Source of the DNA: Cryobacterium sp. PAMC25264 | GTDB lineage: Bacteria; Actinomycetota; Actinomycetes; Actinomycetales; Microbacteriaceae | Reading direction: 5' to 3' | DNA length: 64,000 bases | Assembly: GCF_019443325.1 (NCBI RefSeq) | Contig: NZ_CP080383.1 | Coordinates: 3,348,001-3,412,000 of the forward strand | Shown: piece after piece, positions 17,570-27,243 of the stretch | Numbering within the stretch: the stretch's first letter is position 1 | Layout of the letters: the number at the start of each line of letters is the position of its first letter | Program-made: the position numbers and the translations under genes | Notes under the pieces: generated by a model | What the model was told of the DNA's origin: nothing | What the model saw: only the letters and a program-made list of their open reading frames with translations | The model's database searches: none

Positions 17570-18690
17570 ACGACATCTCCGATGAGAACGCTGCTCCCGT
17601 GCCAAACGCACCGGTGACGACTCGCCGCGGCAGGCGCCGCTGGGGAGTCGCAACCGCCGGCGTCGCCTTCGCCGCCCTCGTCGCCGGATACGCCATCTGG
17701 GCTCCCGGCGAAAAGGACCAAGCTCCTCCGCCTCTCGCGGTATCCACGGCAGCGGTCACCACGGGCAGCATGGCATCCGAGACGAAGGTCGCCGGCGCTG
17801 TGCAGTACGCGAGCACTCTGCCGATCACCTCCGGACTGGCCGGCGTGGTCACGGAACTACCCGCTCCTGGTGCAACTCTCGGCACTGGTGCGGTCGTCTA
17901 CCGAGTGGACACCCGCCCGGTCATCATGCTCTCCGGCACCGTGCCGGCCTGGCGCGACTTCTCCTCGGACATGTCCGACGGGGAGGACGTGCGCCAATTG
18001 GAGCAGAACCTCCGCGCCCTGGGTGTCTTCAGCGGCGAACCGGACAACCGTTTCACCTGGGACACGACTGTCGCCATCCGCGCCTGGCAGAAGTCTCTCG
18101 GCGTGGAGCGCACCGGCACGCTGGAGCGGTCCATGGTCCTGATCTCGGACCAGGATCTGCGGGTGGACACCGTGGAGAGCCGCGTCGGCGCGCAGGTGGA
18201 CGCGGGATCCTCGCTGTACCGGGCCACGACCCGGCAACTGGTCGTGGAGGTCAACGTCAAGTCGCCCGACCGGCAGGTCGCCGTCGTCGGCGGCACCGTC
18301 ACGGTGGCCCTGCCGACGGGGGTGACCGCCGACGGCATCATCGAATCCGTCGCCGCGCCGGTGAACAAGCCGGATGCCGACGGCTCGGGAAGCAGCATCG
18401 TCGTGCCCGTGCGCATCACGGTGGCCGATCAGGCCGCGGTGGCCGACCTGGCCCTGTCCGGTGTCACCGTGAGCTTTGCCGGCGCGGTGACAGACGACGT
18501 GCTCACGGTTCCGGTGGATGCCCTCGTTCCGATCAGCGACACCCAGTTCGCCGTCGAGGTGCCCCGGAAGAATCCCGATGCCGAACGCACGCTCATCCCC
18601 GTCACCGTGGGTGAGTTCGCATCGGGGCTGGTGGAAATCTCCGGCGCGAAGATCGTCGACGGGCTGTCCGTCGTGGTGCCCGCGCGATGA
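17566..18690 (+). CDS. Periplasmic-adaptor-like protein with peptidoglycan-binding domain
   Basis: 374-residue membrane-anchored protein: basic N-terminus, one membrane helix (about 25-45), then an HlyD/MacA-like fold. A peptidoglycan-binding type 1 domain is inserted (about 140-200; EDVRQLEQNLRALGVFSG ... RAWQKSLG). It is the MacA-equivalent of a Gram-positive MacAB exporter and probably links the transporter to the cell wall. It is coupled to the lipoprotein upstream by GTGA and to the ATPase downstream by ATGA. Confidence 0.85.
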   Translation: MNDISDENAAPVPNAPVTTRRGRRRWGVATAGVAFAALVAGYAIWAPGEKDQAPPPLAVSTAAVTTGSMASETKVAGAVQYASTLPITSGLAGVVTELPAPGATLGTGAVVYRVDTRPVIMLSGTVPAWRDFSSDMSDGEDVRQLEQNLRALGVFSGEPDNRFTWDTTVAIRAWQKSLGVERTGTLERSMVLISDQDLRVDTVESRVGAQVDAGSSLYRATTRQLVVEVNVKSPDRQVAVVGGTVTVALPTGVTADGIIESVAAPVNKPDADGSGSSIVVPVRITVADQAAVADLALSGVTVSFAGAVTDDVLTVPVDALVPISDTQFAVEVPRKNPDAERTLIPVTVGEFASGLVEISGAKIVDGLSVVVPAR

Positions 18691-19376
18691 CGGCGCTGAT
18701 CCAGCTCACGGATGTGGTTCGCAGCTACGGCTCCCCGCCCGTCACGGCCCTCGCGGGCGTGAACCTGACCATCGAGGAGGGTGAGTTCGTCGCCATCGTC
18801 GGGGCCAGCGGGTCGGGTAAGTCGACGCTTCTCAACCTCATCGGCACTCTTGACCGGCCCACCGCGGGCAGCATCCGTATCGGCGGCCTGGACACCGGCA
18901 CTCTCTCCGACGCCGAGCTCTCCGCACTGCGCTCGAGGCGCATCGGGTTCGTCTTCCAGCAGTTCCACCTGCGGGACGGCGTCACCGCTCTGGAGAATGT
19001 CGCCGACGGCCTCCTCTATACCGGCACCCCGCGTGAAGAACGCCGGGAGCGCGCCCGGACCGCACTGGAGCGGGTGGGGTTGAGCCACCGGCTCACTCAT
19101 CTGCCGCACCAACTGTCCGGCGGTGAACGGCAACGCGTGGCGATCGCCCGAGCGGTGATCGGCGATCCGCCGCTCCTGCTGGCCGACGAGCCCACCGGCA
19201 ACCTCGACTCAAGTTCCGGCGAGAGCATCGTCGAACTCCTGCATTCCCTTCACACCCTGGGCACCAGCATCGTCGTGATCACCCACGACGTGGCTCTCGC
19301 GGCCCGCCTGCCTCGACGGGTAGCGATCCGCGATGGCGTTGTCCTCTCCGATTCCAGTTCCGGAGCCCTCGTATGA
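18687..19376 (+). CDS. ABC transporter ATP-binding protein, MacB/LolD type
   Basis: 229-residue ATPase. Walker A is [10 protein letters not shown]-loop FVFQQFHL, signature [14 protein letters not shown], Walker [13 protein letters not shown] and switch His VITHD. The family signature TGNLDS places it with MacB/LolD/FtsE-like mechanotransmission transporters, which move lipoproteins, peptides or antibiotics without classic translocation. ATGA overlaps on both sides. Confidence 0.93.
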   Translation: MTALIQLTDVVRSYGSPPVTALAGVNLTIEEGEFVAIVGASGSGKSTLLNLIGTLDRPTAGSIRIGGLDTGTLSDAELSALRSRRIGFVFQQFHLRDGVTALENVADGLLYTGTPREERRERARTALERVGLSHRLTHLPHQLSGGERQRVAIARAVIGDPPLLLADEPTGNLDSSSGESIVELLHSLHTLGTSIVVITHDVALAARLPRRVAIRDGVVLSDSSSGALV

Positions 19377-20599
19377 GCGCGTCACGCTTTCGCCGGTCCA
19401 CCCACCAACCGCCTGCCACCGCCCGCTCCCGGCTGCGCCCGGCCGACCTGCTCGCACTCGGCTCGTCGGGGCTGCGCGCCAAGCCGGCACGCGCCATCCT
19501 CTCGGCGTTGGGGATCGCCATCGGTGTGGCCGCCATGGTGGCCGTTCTCGGCATCTCGGCTTCCAGCCAGGCCGGCCTGAACGCCCGGCTCACCGCCCTC
19601 GGCACCAACCTGTTGACCGCCACCGTCGCCCCTCCATCGTCGGGCGATCCGATCCCGCTGCCGGTGAACGCAACCGCCCGTCTCGCCCGTCTGCCCGGGA
19701 TCGAGGACACATCCGCTATCGCCGATCTGCCGGACGTGCACGTATACCGCAGCTCGTACAGCGATCCCGACCGCACCGGCGGGCTCACGGTCACCGCCGC
19801 CGAACTGAATCTGCTCGACACCGTCGCCGGCAGCGTGCGGGCCGGGGGCTGGTTGAATCGCACCACCGCCGCGTTCCCCACCACGGTGCTGGGCGCCACC
19901 GCGGCCATGCGCCTCGGGGTCACCGAACCCGGCACCCTCGTCTGGCTCGGCGGGCAGAACACCACTGTCGTCGGCATCCTCGATCCCGTTTCTCTGGCGC
20001 CCGAGCTGGATGTCGCAGCCCTCATCGGCGTACCCGTCGCCACCGTCGAGCACGCGTTTGCGGGCAACCCGACGAAGCTCTATCAACGAGTTGATGACTC
20101 CGCCGTCGAGCAGGTGCGCGCGCTCATCGGCCCCGCGGTGCAACCGGCCGCACCGGCCGCCGTGGCGGTGTCACGCCCCTCGGATGCCCTCGCCGCCATA
20201 AACGCCGTCGACGAGAGCTTCACCGGCATGCTGGTCGGCATCGGATCGATTGCCCTCCTCGTGGGCGCCATCGGGGTGGCCAACACCATGGTCATCTCGG
20301 TTATCGAACGACGACGTGAGATCGGCCTCCGGCGCGCCCTCGGGGCCACCCGCCGCCACATTAGGCTGCAGTTCCTCACCGAGGCCCTCGTGCTCTCCGC
20401 GATGGGCGGGGTCGCCGGCGCCGGAATCGGGTACATCGTGACCTGGGGTGTCGCCCTGGCGAGCGGCTGGCCACCGGTCGTGCCGCCCCTGGTGCTGATC
20501 GTCGGTGCCGCATCCACTCTCGTGGTCGGGGCCGTCGCGGGGCTCTACCCGGCCATCCGTGCTGCCCGAACCCCGCCGACGGCCGCCCTGAACAGCTGA
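19373..20599 (+). CDS. ABC transporter permease, MacB/FtsX type
   Basis: 408-residue permease with the MacB layout. One N-terminal helix (about 40-65) is followed by a large MacB_PCD extracellular domain (about 70-270) and three C-terminal helices forming the FtsX domain. The motif VIERRREIGLRRALGATRRH is typical. It is the last gene of the lipoprotein-adaptor-ATPase-permease operon, followed by palindromic repeat copy 2, which may end the transcript. Confidence 0.92.
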   Translation: MSASRFRRSTHQPPATARSRLRPADLLALGSSGLRAKPARAILSALGIAIGVAAMVAVLGISASSQAGLNARLTALGTNLLTATVAPPSSGDPIPLPVNATARLARLPGIEDTSAIADLPDVHVYRSSYSDPDRTGGLTVTAAELNLLDTVAGSVRAGGWLNRTTAAFPTTVLGATAAMRLGVTEPGTLVWLGGQNTTVVGILDPVSLAPELDVAALIGVPVATVEHAFAGNPTKLYQRVDDSAVEQVRALIGPAVQPAAPAAVAVSRPSDALAAINAVDESFTGMLVGIGSIALLVGAIGVANTMVISVIERRREIGLRRALGATRRHIRLQFLTEALVLSAMGGVAGAGIGYIVTWGVALASGWPPVVPPLVLIVGAASTLVVGAVAGLYPAIRAARTPPTAALNS

Positions 20600-20613
20600 C
20601 CCGCCCCTCCCCC

Positions 20614-20677
20614 TCGCGAACTGTGACTTAAGCACCTAAATCCCGGGATTTCCGGGGCTTAACTCACGGTTCGCGGG
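20614..20677. repeat. Palindromic intergenic repeat, copy 2
   Basis: Same element as at 16865 and 23427: left arm CGCGAACTGTGACTTAAGCA, right arm GGCTTAACTCACGGTTCGCG. It sits 15 bp after the MacB-like permease stop and about 40 bp before the next start. The arms pair with only a few mismatches. Confidence 0.85.
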
Positions 20678-20720
20678 ACCTCCTGGGCCCGACGAGACGG
20701 GGTTCCGTACACTCGGATGC

Positions 20721-22013
20721 ATGTCCCCGATGAACGCAGAGTACGAGATCCGTCGGTTTGAGCCGGCAGCACCCGGCGAGCCCGGATACCCCGAAGCGAC
20801 AGCCTGGGATAGCGCGGTGTCGTTCGGCTTCCATGAGGAACGCAGCACCGACGAGCGCGTTCAGGAGTCCATCGCCAGGAGCCGTGTGGACGGCGCCGTC
20901 TACACGGGTGCCTACCAAACCGGGCAGCCGGCCCCGTACTCGCTGGGCAGCGAGGTGCCGGTGGCCACGTTCGGGTCCCAGCCGAGCACACTCAACATCG
21001 GCTTCGGCAGGTTGCTGGATGCGCATCTCATCACCGGCGTCACCGTGCGCACCTCGCACCGGCGTCGCGGGCTGCTCCGCCGGATGATGACCGAGGATCT
21101 CACCCTGGCCAAGGGCAACGGCATCGCGATCGCCGCACTTACAGCGTCGGAAGCCTCGATCTACGGTCGGTTCGGCTTCGGCGTGGCCACCACGGAGCAG
21201 AGCATCACGGTCGACACCTCCGCGAAGTTCCAGCTCAACAACACTCCGGTGGGAACCGTGGAGGTCGCCGACCCCACAGTGCTTCTGGAGCTGGCCCCGC
21301 AGGTCTTCGCCCGGCTGCACAACGAACAGCCGGGGTCCATCGGTCGGCAGGAGTTCTACCGTCAGCTGGCCGCCGGGGCGACGAGCCGCGAGGGCGGCCC
21401 CGACGCCAAGGTGAAAGCGGCGCTGCACTATGCGCTTGATGGCACCGTCGACGGCTACGTGTCCTACCGATTCGGCGGCTGGGACAAGACGCCCGCAACC
21501 ATGGAGATCGTTGATCTGGTGGCGGCCACCCCGGCCGCTTACCTGGAGCTCTGGCAGTATCTGGCTGCCATCGACCTGGTGGAGCGCATCACCTGGAACG
21601 AGGCGCCGGTGGACAACCCGCTCACCTGGGCCCTGACCGACCCGCGCTGCGTCGCCGCGGCCAACCCCCGAGACCTACTCTGGCTGCGCATCCTCGATGT
21701 GCGTCAGGCGTTGGAAGCGCGCGCCTTCGCCGCCGACGGCACGCTGGTGCTCCGGGTCGCAGACGGCCTGGGGCTCACCGCGGGCACGTTCACGATCGAG
21801 GTGCGCGATGGAGCCGCACAGGTGAGCGCATCCACCGCGGCACCCGACCTCGAACTGGATATCACCGCGCTGTCGTCGATCTACCTGGGCGCGGTGAACC
21901 CGGTCTCGCTGGCGGCGGCGGGCCGGGTGCAGGAGCACACCGAGGGCGCGGCGTTCCTGGCCGCGAGGCTCTTCGCCCTCGAGCGCCCCGCGCACTGCCT
22001 GACGCACTTCTAG
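20721..22013 (+). CDS. GNAT acetyltransferase, Eis family
   Basis: 430-residue Eis-like N-acetyltransferase. The N-terminal GNAT domain includes ITGVTVRTSHRRRGLLRRMM (acetyl-CoA pyrophosphate loop) and ASEASIYGRFGFGVA. A central GNAT-like domain and a C-terminal sterol-carrier-like domain follow. The protein ends in HCLTHF, with the terminal Phe carboxylate that serves as catalytic base in Eis enzymes. Family members multi-acetylate amines such as aminoglycosides or lysines in peptides; the natural substrate is unknown. Start at 20721; a second ATG at 20730 is possible. Confidence 0.88.
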   Translation: MSPMNAEYEIRRFEPAAPGEPGYPEATAWDSAVSFGFHEERSTDERVQESIARSRVDGAVYTGAYQTGQPAPYSLGSEVPVATFGSQPSTLNIGFGRLLDAHLITGVTVRTSHRRRGLLRRMMTEDLTLAKGNGIAIAALTASEASIYGRFGFGVATTEQSITVDTSAKFQLNNTPVGTVEVADPTVLLELAPQVFARLHNEQPGSIGRQEFYRQLAAGATSREGGPDAKVKAALHYALDGTVDGYVSYRFGGWDKTPATMEIVDLVAATPAAYLELWQYLAAIDLVERITWNEAPVDNPLTWALTDPRCVAAANPRDLLWLRILDVRQALEARAFAADGTLVLRVADGLGLTAGTFTIEVRDGAAQVSASTAAPDLELDITALSSIYLGAVNPVSLAAAGRVQEHTEGAAFLAARLFALERPAHCLTHF

Positions 22014-22190
22014 AACGGCGCTGCGGCGCTGGTGGGACGGAAAAATCGGGGATTCGTCACGCCTCTGACGCAAGCCTGGAGATACGTCCAGGGTGCTTGA
22101 AATCCGTGTTCTGCTGCATAAGGCTGGTCAGATTCGCCCCAGCCGGGCACGCCTGACAATCCGGCCCGAACGCACCAAGAAGAGGACCCC

Positions 22191-23366
22191 GTGAAAGCAC
22201 TTACCTGGCAGAACACCAAAAAGGTCGAGGTCAAGACCGTCGCCGATCCCGTCATCCAGAAGCCCACGGATGTGGTCATCCGCGTCACCTCCGCCGCCAT
22301 TTGTGGTTCTGACCTGCACCTGTTCAACGTGATGGGGCCTTTCCTGGCCCAGGATGACGTGCTCGGCCACGAGACCATGGGCGTCGTGGAGCAGGTCGGC
22401 GGCGAGGTCAGCAAGCTGAGCGTGGGCGACCGCGTGGTCATCCCCTTCGTGATTGCCTGCGGCGACTGCTTCATGTGCAACCAGGGACTCACCTCCCAGT
22501 GCGAGACCACCCAGAACCGTGACTCCGGTACCGGAGCAAGCCTCTACGGATTCAGCGAGCTCTACGGCTCGGTTCCCGGTGGCCAGGCCGAGAAGCTGCG
22601 CGTGCCGTACGCCGACTTCAACGCGGTCAAGGTCGGCGCCGACCTGCCCGACGAGCGCTACCTGTTCCTCAGCGACATCCTGCCCACGGCCTGGCAGGGG
22701 GTGCAGTACGCGGACGTGCCCGAGGGTGGAACCCTTGCCGTTCTGGGTCTCGGCCCGGTCGGTCAGTTCGCCAGCCGCATCGGCGTGCACCTGGGCTTCC
22801 GCGTGCTCGGCGTCGACCCGGAGCCCGAGCGCCGCGAAATGGCGGCCCGCCACGGCGTGGAGGTCTTCGACCTCGACGACGACCTGCTCGCCACCCTGCG
22901 CGAAGCCACCGATGGCCGCGGACCGGATTCCGTGGTCGACGCCGTCGGCATGGAGGCACACGGAAACCCTGGAGCATCCTTCGTGCAGCAGGCGGCCGGT
23001 CTGTTGCCGGATGCCGTGGCCAAGAAGGTCTTCACCACGGTGGGCGTCGACCGCCTCGCCGCCCTGCACATGGCGCTCGACCTCGTGCGCCGCGGCGGAA
23101 CCGTCTCTGTGAGCGGCGTGTACTCGGGGGTCGCCGACCCGATGCCGCTGATGAACATGTTCGACAAGCAGATCCAGCTGCGGATGGGCCAGTGCAACGT
23201 GCAGCGCTGGATCGACGACCTGCTCCCCCTGGTCGAGGACCCGGCCGACCCGCTCGGTGTCGAAGACCTCGTCACCCACGAGGTGCCGTTGGACCGCGCC
23301 CCGGAGATGTACGAGACCTTCAGCGCCAAGGACGACGGCTGTATCAAGGTCGTACTCAAGCCCTAG
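22191..23366 (+). CDS. Zinc-dependent alcohol dehydrogenase (formaldehyde dehydrogenase-like)
   Basis: 391-residue medium-chain dehydrogenase. Catalytic zinc ligands lie in ICGSDLH (Cys about 37) and GHETMG (His about 61). The structural zinc Cys cluster CGDCFMCNQGLTSQC is near residues 91-105. The Rossmann motif is LGLGPVGQFA at about 185. The wording around GFSELYGSVPGGQAEKLRVP resembles the glutathione-independent formaldehyde dehydrogenase group. GAGGA lies upstream of the GTG start. Monocistronic, closed by a strong hairpin. NAD(P) preference cannot be told. Confidence 0.9.
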   Translation: MKALTWQNTKKVEVKTVADPVIQKPTDVVIRVTSAAICGSDLHLFNVMGPFLAQDDVLGHETMGVVEQVGGEVSKLSVGDRVVIPFVIACGDCFMCNQGLTSQCETTQNRDSGTGASLYGFSELYGSVPGGQAEKLRVPYADFNAVKVGADLPDERYLFLSDILPTAWQGVQYADVPEGGTLAVLGLGPVGQFASRIGVHLGFRVLGVDPEPERREMAARHGVEVFDLDDDLLATLREATDGRGPDSVVDAVGMEAHGNPGASFVQQAAGLLPDAVAKKVFTTVGVDRLAALHMALDLVRRGGTVSVSGVYSGVADPMPLMNMFDKQIQLRMGQCNVQRWIDDLLPLVEDPADPLGVEDLVTHEVPLDRAPEMYETFSAKDDGCIKVVLKP

Positions 23367-23382
23367 CGGCACTTTGCCCCTG

Positions 23383-23420
23383 ATGCCGAGCGGCCTCAGA
23401 ATCCCGAGACCGCTCGGCAT
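23383..23420 (+). terminator. Terminator after the dehydrogenase gene
   Basis: Perfect 11-bp inverted repeat (ATGCCGAGCGG and complement) followed by TTCCC, 16 nt past the stop codon. Confidence 0.75.
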
Positions 23421-23426
23421 TTCCCT

Positions 23427-23490
23427 CCCGCGAACTGTGACTTAAGCACCGGTAAATCGGGATTTTGGGTGCTTAACTCACAGTTCGCGG
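23427..23490. repeat. Palindromic intergenic repeat, copy 3
   Basis: Best-paired copy. CGCGAACTGTGACTTAAGCA is matched by the complement of GGTGCTTAACTCACAGTTCG with a single mismatch. The shared extension ATGCGTGTGTCGGGTGCC follows. It lies directly after the dehydrogenase terminator. Confidence 0.88.
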
Positions 23491-23553
23491 ATGCGTGTGT
23501 CGGGTGCCTTTGTGGACCGCTCGAATGTCAGTGGTAGGTGAGACGATCTCACT

Positions 23554-25424
23554 ATGAGTAGCCCAGACCAGGCACCACCGCCCACCCCGGACGATGACGA
23601 CTACTCTCCGGAGTCCGCTCCACCTGGCACCGCCCCGACCGCCGTGACCCCAACCGCTGCAACCCCGACCGCACCCGCCGCGCCAGCATCGCCCGACGAT
23701 GGGCCAGCTGAGCCCGACGCACCGCCCAAGCCCGCCGCGGCTGCCGACCTGCCCGTGCCGGCACATCCGGCCGACCTCGTCGAGCTGGCTGAGGGCGCCA
23801 CTCCGGCCCCTCCCGGCGAGCCCACCGAGTCTGCCGAGCCCACCGAGGGCAGCAAGGCCACCGACCGAGCCGAGCCCGTCGAGCCGACGCCGCCCGATGA
23901 ACCGGCGGTGCCAGACGAGGACGAGCCCTACGCGCCTAACGTGGCTCGGGATGAGTTCGTGCGCACCGAGTTGACCCGCCGCACCGAACTGGTCGCGGCC
24001 GAGGCGCGCCTCATCGCCCAAGCGCAGGCCCGGCAGGCCGAGCACCTCGCTGACCTGCAGTGCTGGAGCGAGGACCCGCACGTCTCCTCCCGCCTGCACA
24101 ACGACCCGGACAGCATCCGGACGGCCGACCGGAACACGGCGACCCTGACCGTGTACCAAGCCCGCGCCGCCGCGTACTCCCGGTGGGAGGACGGGGAGGT
24201 GGCCCGCCGCACCATCGTGAGCGAACTCGCCTGCCTGCTCAAGCTCGCCGAACGGGCCGTGGAGCGACTGCTGGACCAGTCCCTCTGGTTGCTCTCGACC
24301 CCTGCCGCGTTTCAGGCTCTCTCCGCCGGTGAGATCAGCTACCGCCACGCGACCGTGCTCATCGACCAGATGCGCACCCTCCCGGACGAGGACCAGGCCG
24401 CGTTTGTGGAAGCGGTCCTCCCGGCCGCGAGGGCATTGCCCGTGGGACGCTTCAACGACAGAGCCCGCCGGGTGCGGGAGCGACAGCACCCGGAGTCGAT
24501 CGCGACACGCAACAAGAACGCTTTCGCCGACCGCCGCAGCTACTGGGAAGCCGCACCCGACGGGATGGGCTGGCTGCACTGGTACGGCACCGCCCACGAC
24601 ACCAAAGCCGCCTACGACCGCATCGACTCGATGGCCGTCAGCTTGAAAAGACCGACAACTCAACCGCAGCGGATGCGACAGCAGGCGCGAACACGGGCCC
24701 GGGCATTAGTTTGGGCACGGCCGCGATGAGGGACGAGGAAGAGAAACGGCGCACTCGCGACCAGTTGCGCGCCGACATCACCCGTGCCCTGCTGTTGGAC
24801 GGCATCACCCCCGACGGGATGGGCGCCGGGATCCGCGGCAAGGTCATGATCACCGTTCCCGTCCTCACCCTCCTGGGCCTGGACGACGAACCCGCCACCC
24901 TCGAAGGCTACGGACCCATCTCACCCGAGACCGCCCGCGAGATCGCCGGAAACGCACCGGGCTTCACCCGGCTGCTCACCCACCCGGAGTCCGGGGTCGT
25001 GCTCTCCTTGGGCAAAACCCAGTACAAGAAAACCAAAGCCATGGGCAAGTGGCTCCGGATACGCGACGAAACCTGCCGCTTCCCCGGCTGCTCCCGCCCC
25101 GCGGTCAAGAGCGACGTGGACCACACCGACCCCTGGGCCGGCGACGGACTCACCGACAGCGACAACCTCGCTCACCTCTGTGAACCCCACCACCGACTCA
25201 AACACCTCTCCCAGTGGCGAGTCACCCAGGAGCCCGGCGGGATTCTGCTCTGGACATCCCCCGGACAACGCAGCTACCGCACCGACCCCGCCAACCCCGT
25301 GGCACCACCGCGGCCCCTGCCCCCGACCACCGGCACGAAGACCCGGACACGCCCCGCCGGCGACAGCTACCTGCAACCCACGCGCCGCCCCGCAGCCCCG
25401 GTCCCCGAAAACCCACCGTTCTGA
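23554..25424 (+). pseudogene. DUF222/13E12-type HNH endonuclease-like gene, one frameshift
   Basis: The first frame (23554 to about 24645) encodes a Pro/Ala-rich N-terminus and the DUF222 region. The second (from about 24645 to 25424) continues with SLEKTDNSTAADA, GTAAMRDEEEK and a complete HNH domain (CRFPGCSRPAVKSDVDH ... NLAHLCEPHHRLKH). Restoring one base in the CAGC-TTGAA run joins them into a ~620-residue protein with no other defect. This multicopy actinobacterial family has unknown function; HNH suggests a nuclease, and members often behave as repeats. Whether it is broken or mis-sequenced is open; other genes here show the same kind of one-base loss. Confidence 0.8.
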
Positions 25425-25547
25425 CAGGGACTGAAGGTGAGCGCGGCAACGTGAACACGAAGGCGCGAGGGCGCAAGAGCGGCCAAGTGGTCACCTCAGA
25501 ATAGTGAGGTGACCAAAAGACCGCCTTCGCGAGAATGTGCGGTGCGA

Positions 25548-26661
25548 TTACTCGCTCCTGGAAAGCTCCCACGAGTCGGCATCCCGTGGGTGGCGCCACT
25601 CCTGACGTGTTGCCGCATCGTGAGTGACCTCACACAGCCAGTGGGTGGCGTCCGGGTCCCATCCGGCGAGCACGGTTGACCGCTCGTCGTCGACGGGAAT
25701 GGCGACGCCGGCCGTGGCGAGGTAACCCGCGACCGACAGATGTACGGCATCGAAGTCGCGCTGCACCTGCGCCCAGTTGGGGAGAACCCATGTGCCCGCA
25801 CGCCCCGTCGTGAGGTACCAGACCTGCCGCCGGGCTGCCGTGACCTGCAGCGGGTATCGACGGTTCAGCTCTGCCCACGCGTCGGGACCGTCGATCTCGT
25901 AGACCCGGGCGCCGTCGGGCACACGCACCCGCTGGGTCGTGGCGTCCTCCCAGCCAAGCCCGTCCTCCACGAACGACAGTCCCACGGGAACCCCGCCGGG
26001 CAGCATCCCGGGTCGATTTCGTCAGCGCGTTAGGCGGTTTCGACCACCAAGGACCGCCGAAATTAGCCGCGGGATCCGCCGGCCAGTCTCGCTGTGCCAG
26101 CGCTTCCTCCACAGTCTGAGCGGTCTCCCACGCCCCGAGGGCCTCCCGGGCGGTGCGCACAGGCACAGGTGCCGAGCCGGTCGTATCGACGAAGCTGACC
26201 GCCCACTGCTCGCGCCGGTCCACGGGCTCCGCCCACCAGGCGGCTGCGGGCAGAGCGGCAACGGATGCGGCCACTCGCGCGAGCCCCGCGCGCATCTCCG
26301 GCGAAGCGGCCAGCACATCCTCCCCATCCGGATCCTGCCAATACATGGCCCGGTCGACGGCAGTCTGGAGCGCGAGCAACAGGGTGCGTTCGTCGCAGGA
26401 GGGCAACGGCACGTCATCGAGCAACCGCGCCACCTCCTGCGGCGACGGCGCGGGCGGCGGCCCGGTCCGTTCATCCACGCCCGGCCCAAAGAGCACCCGC
26501 GACGTCCCGCGCCCCGGGTCGAGGCCGTAGACGGCGTAAAACGCGGCCGACCGGAGCGCCTCGGTAGCCGCGCTCTCGGAGGTGCGCTGGCTGAGCGCCA
26601 GCTCGAGACACAACCGCCGCCCGCGCGGGCCGCCCAGCAGGTCGTCGGCGCTCAGCCCCAT
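25548..26661 (-). pseudogene. Conserved hypothetical protein, frameshifted
   Basis: Two adjacent reverse frames make one protein of about 370 residues. MGLSADDLLGGPRGRRLCLE begins the first frame and FGGPWWSKPPNALT ends it. The second frame continues IDPGMLPGGVPVGLSFVEDG and ends SWELSRSE. The break near 26015-26025 is explained by one base missing from an A run and one from a G run. The C-terminal half has a VYEIDGPDAWAELNRRYP motif. No known catalytic motif, no membrane helix. I do not recognise a named function. It follows the Nudix gene by 4 nt and may share its promoter. Confidence 0.6.
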
Positions 26662-26665
26662 GGGC

Positions 26666-27199
26666 TCAGGCCTGCCGGTCGAGCACCACGTAGGTGTACG
26701 CGGCGATCGTCGCCGCATCCACAATCTCGCCTTCGCGGATCATGCGCACGAAGTCGGCCTCGCTGAACCAGCGGTGCACCATGTCCTGCTCGGTGCTCTC
26801 ACGCTCCGGGGCGCCCTCGGTGAGCGAGGTGGCCAGGTAGAGATCGCACCCCTGGCTGCTGTGGCCGTAGGCACTGTAGAAGTGCGCAAGGTGGCGCACA
26901 TCCGCGGCCCGCAAACCGGTCTCCTCCTGCAGCTCCGCCCGGGCCAAGTCCTCCTGGCTGCCGCCCTTGTCGTCCGGCCACGAACCCTGCGGAAACTCCC
27001 ACGCCCGGCGCCCCACCGGGTAGCGGAACTGCTCCACCAGCCAGAAGCCGCCGTCGGAATACGGCACGACAATGGCGAAGTCGGGCTTGTCGACCACCCC
27101 GTAGAGACCCGTCGAGCCGTCCTCCCTGCGCACGACGTCCTCGCGCACGGTCATCCAGGCATTGCGGTAAGCCTCCCGCGTTGACAGGGCTTCGATCAT
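26666..27199 (-). CDS. Nudix hydrolase (ADP-ribose pyrophosphatase-like)
   Basis: 177-residue Nudix-fold protein. The box spans about residues 77-99 and ends AELQEETGL, with the metal-binding EE pair intact. The usual Arg-Glu before it reads Ala-Glu, and the first box Glu is replaced in GSWPDDKGG. The surrounding FRYPVGRRAWEFPQG is typical of ADP-sugar hydrolases. The ATG at 27199 was chosen over the long upstream extension, which overlaps the DHFR-like gene region. Confidence 0.82.
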   Translation of the reverse strand: MIEALSTREAYRNAWMTVREDVVRREDGSTGLYGVVDKPDFAIVVPYSDGGFWLVEQFRYPVGRRAWEFPQGSWPDDKGGSQEDLARAELQEETGLRAADVRHLAHFYSAYGHSSQGCDLYLATSLTEGAPERESTEQDMVHRWFSEADFVRMIREGEIVDAATIAAYTYVVLDRQA

Positions 27200-27243
27200 G
27201 GGCACCGCCTTTCGGTCCCATCCAACCACGCCCCGCTGGCGCG

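Noticed and set aside
25440..25547. Possible small gene between the HNH gene and the next reverse gene
   Set aside because: No start with ribosome binding site and no codon bias; simple convergent spacer.
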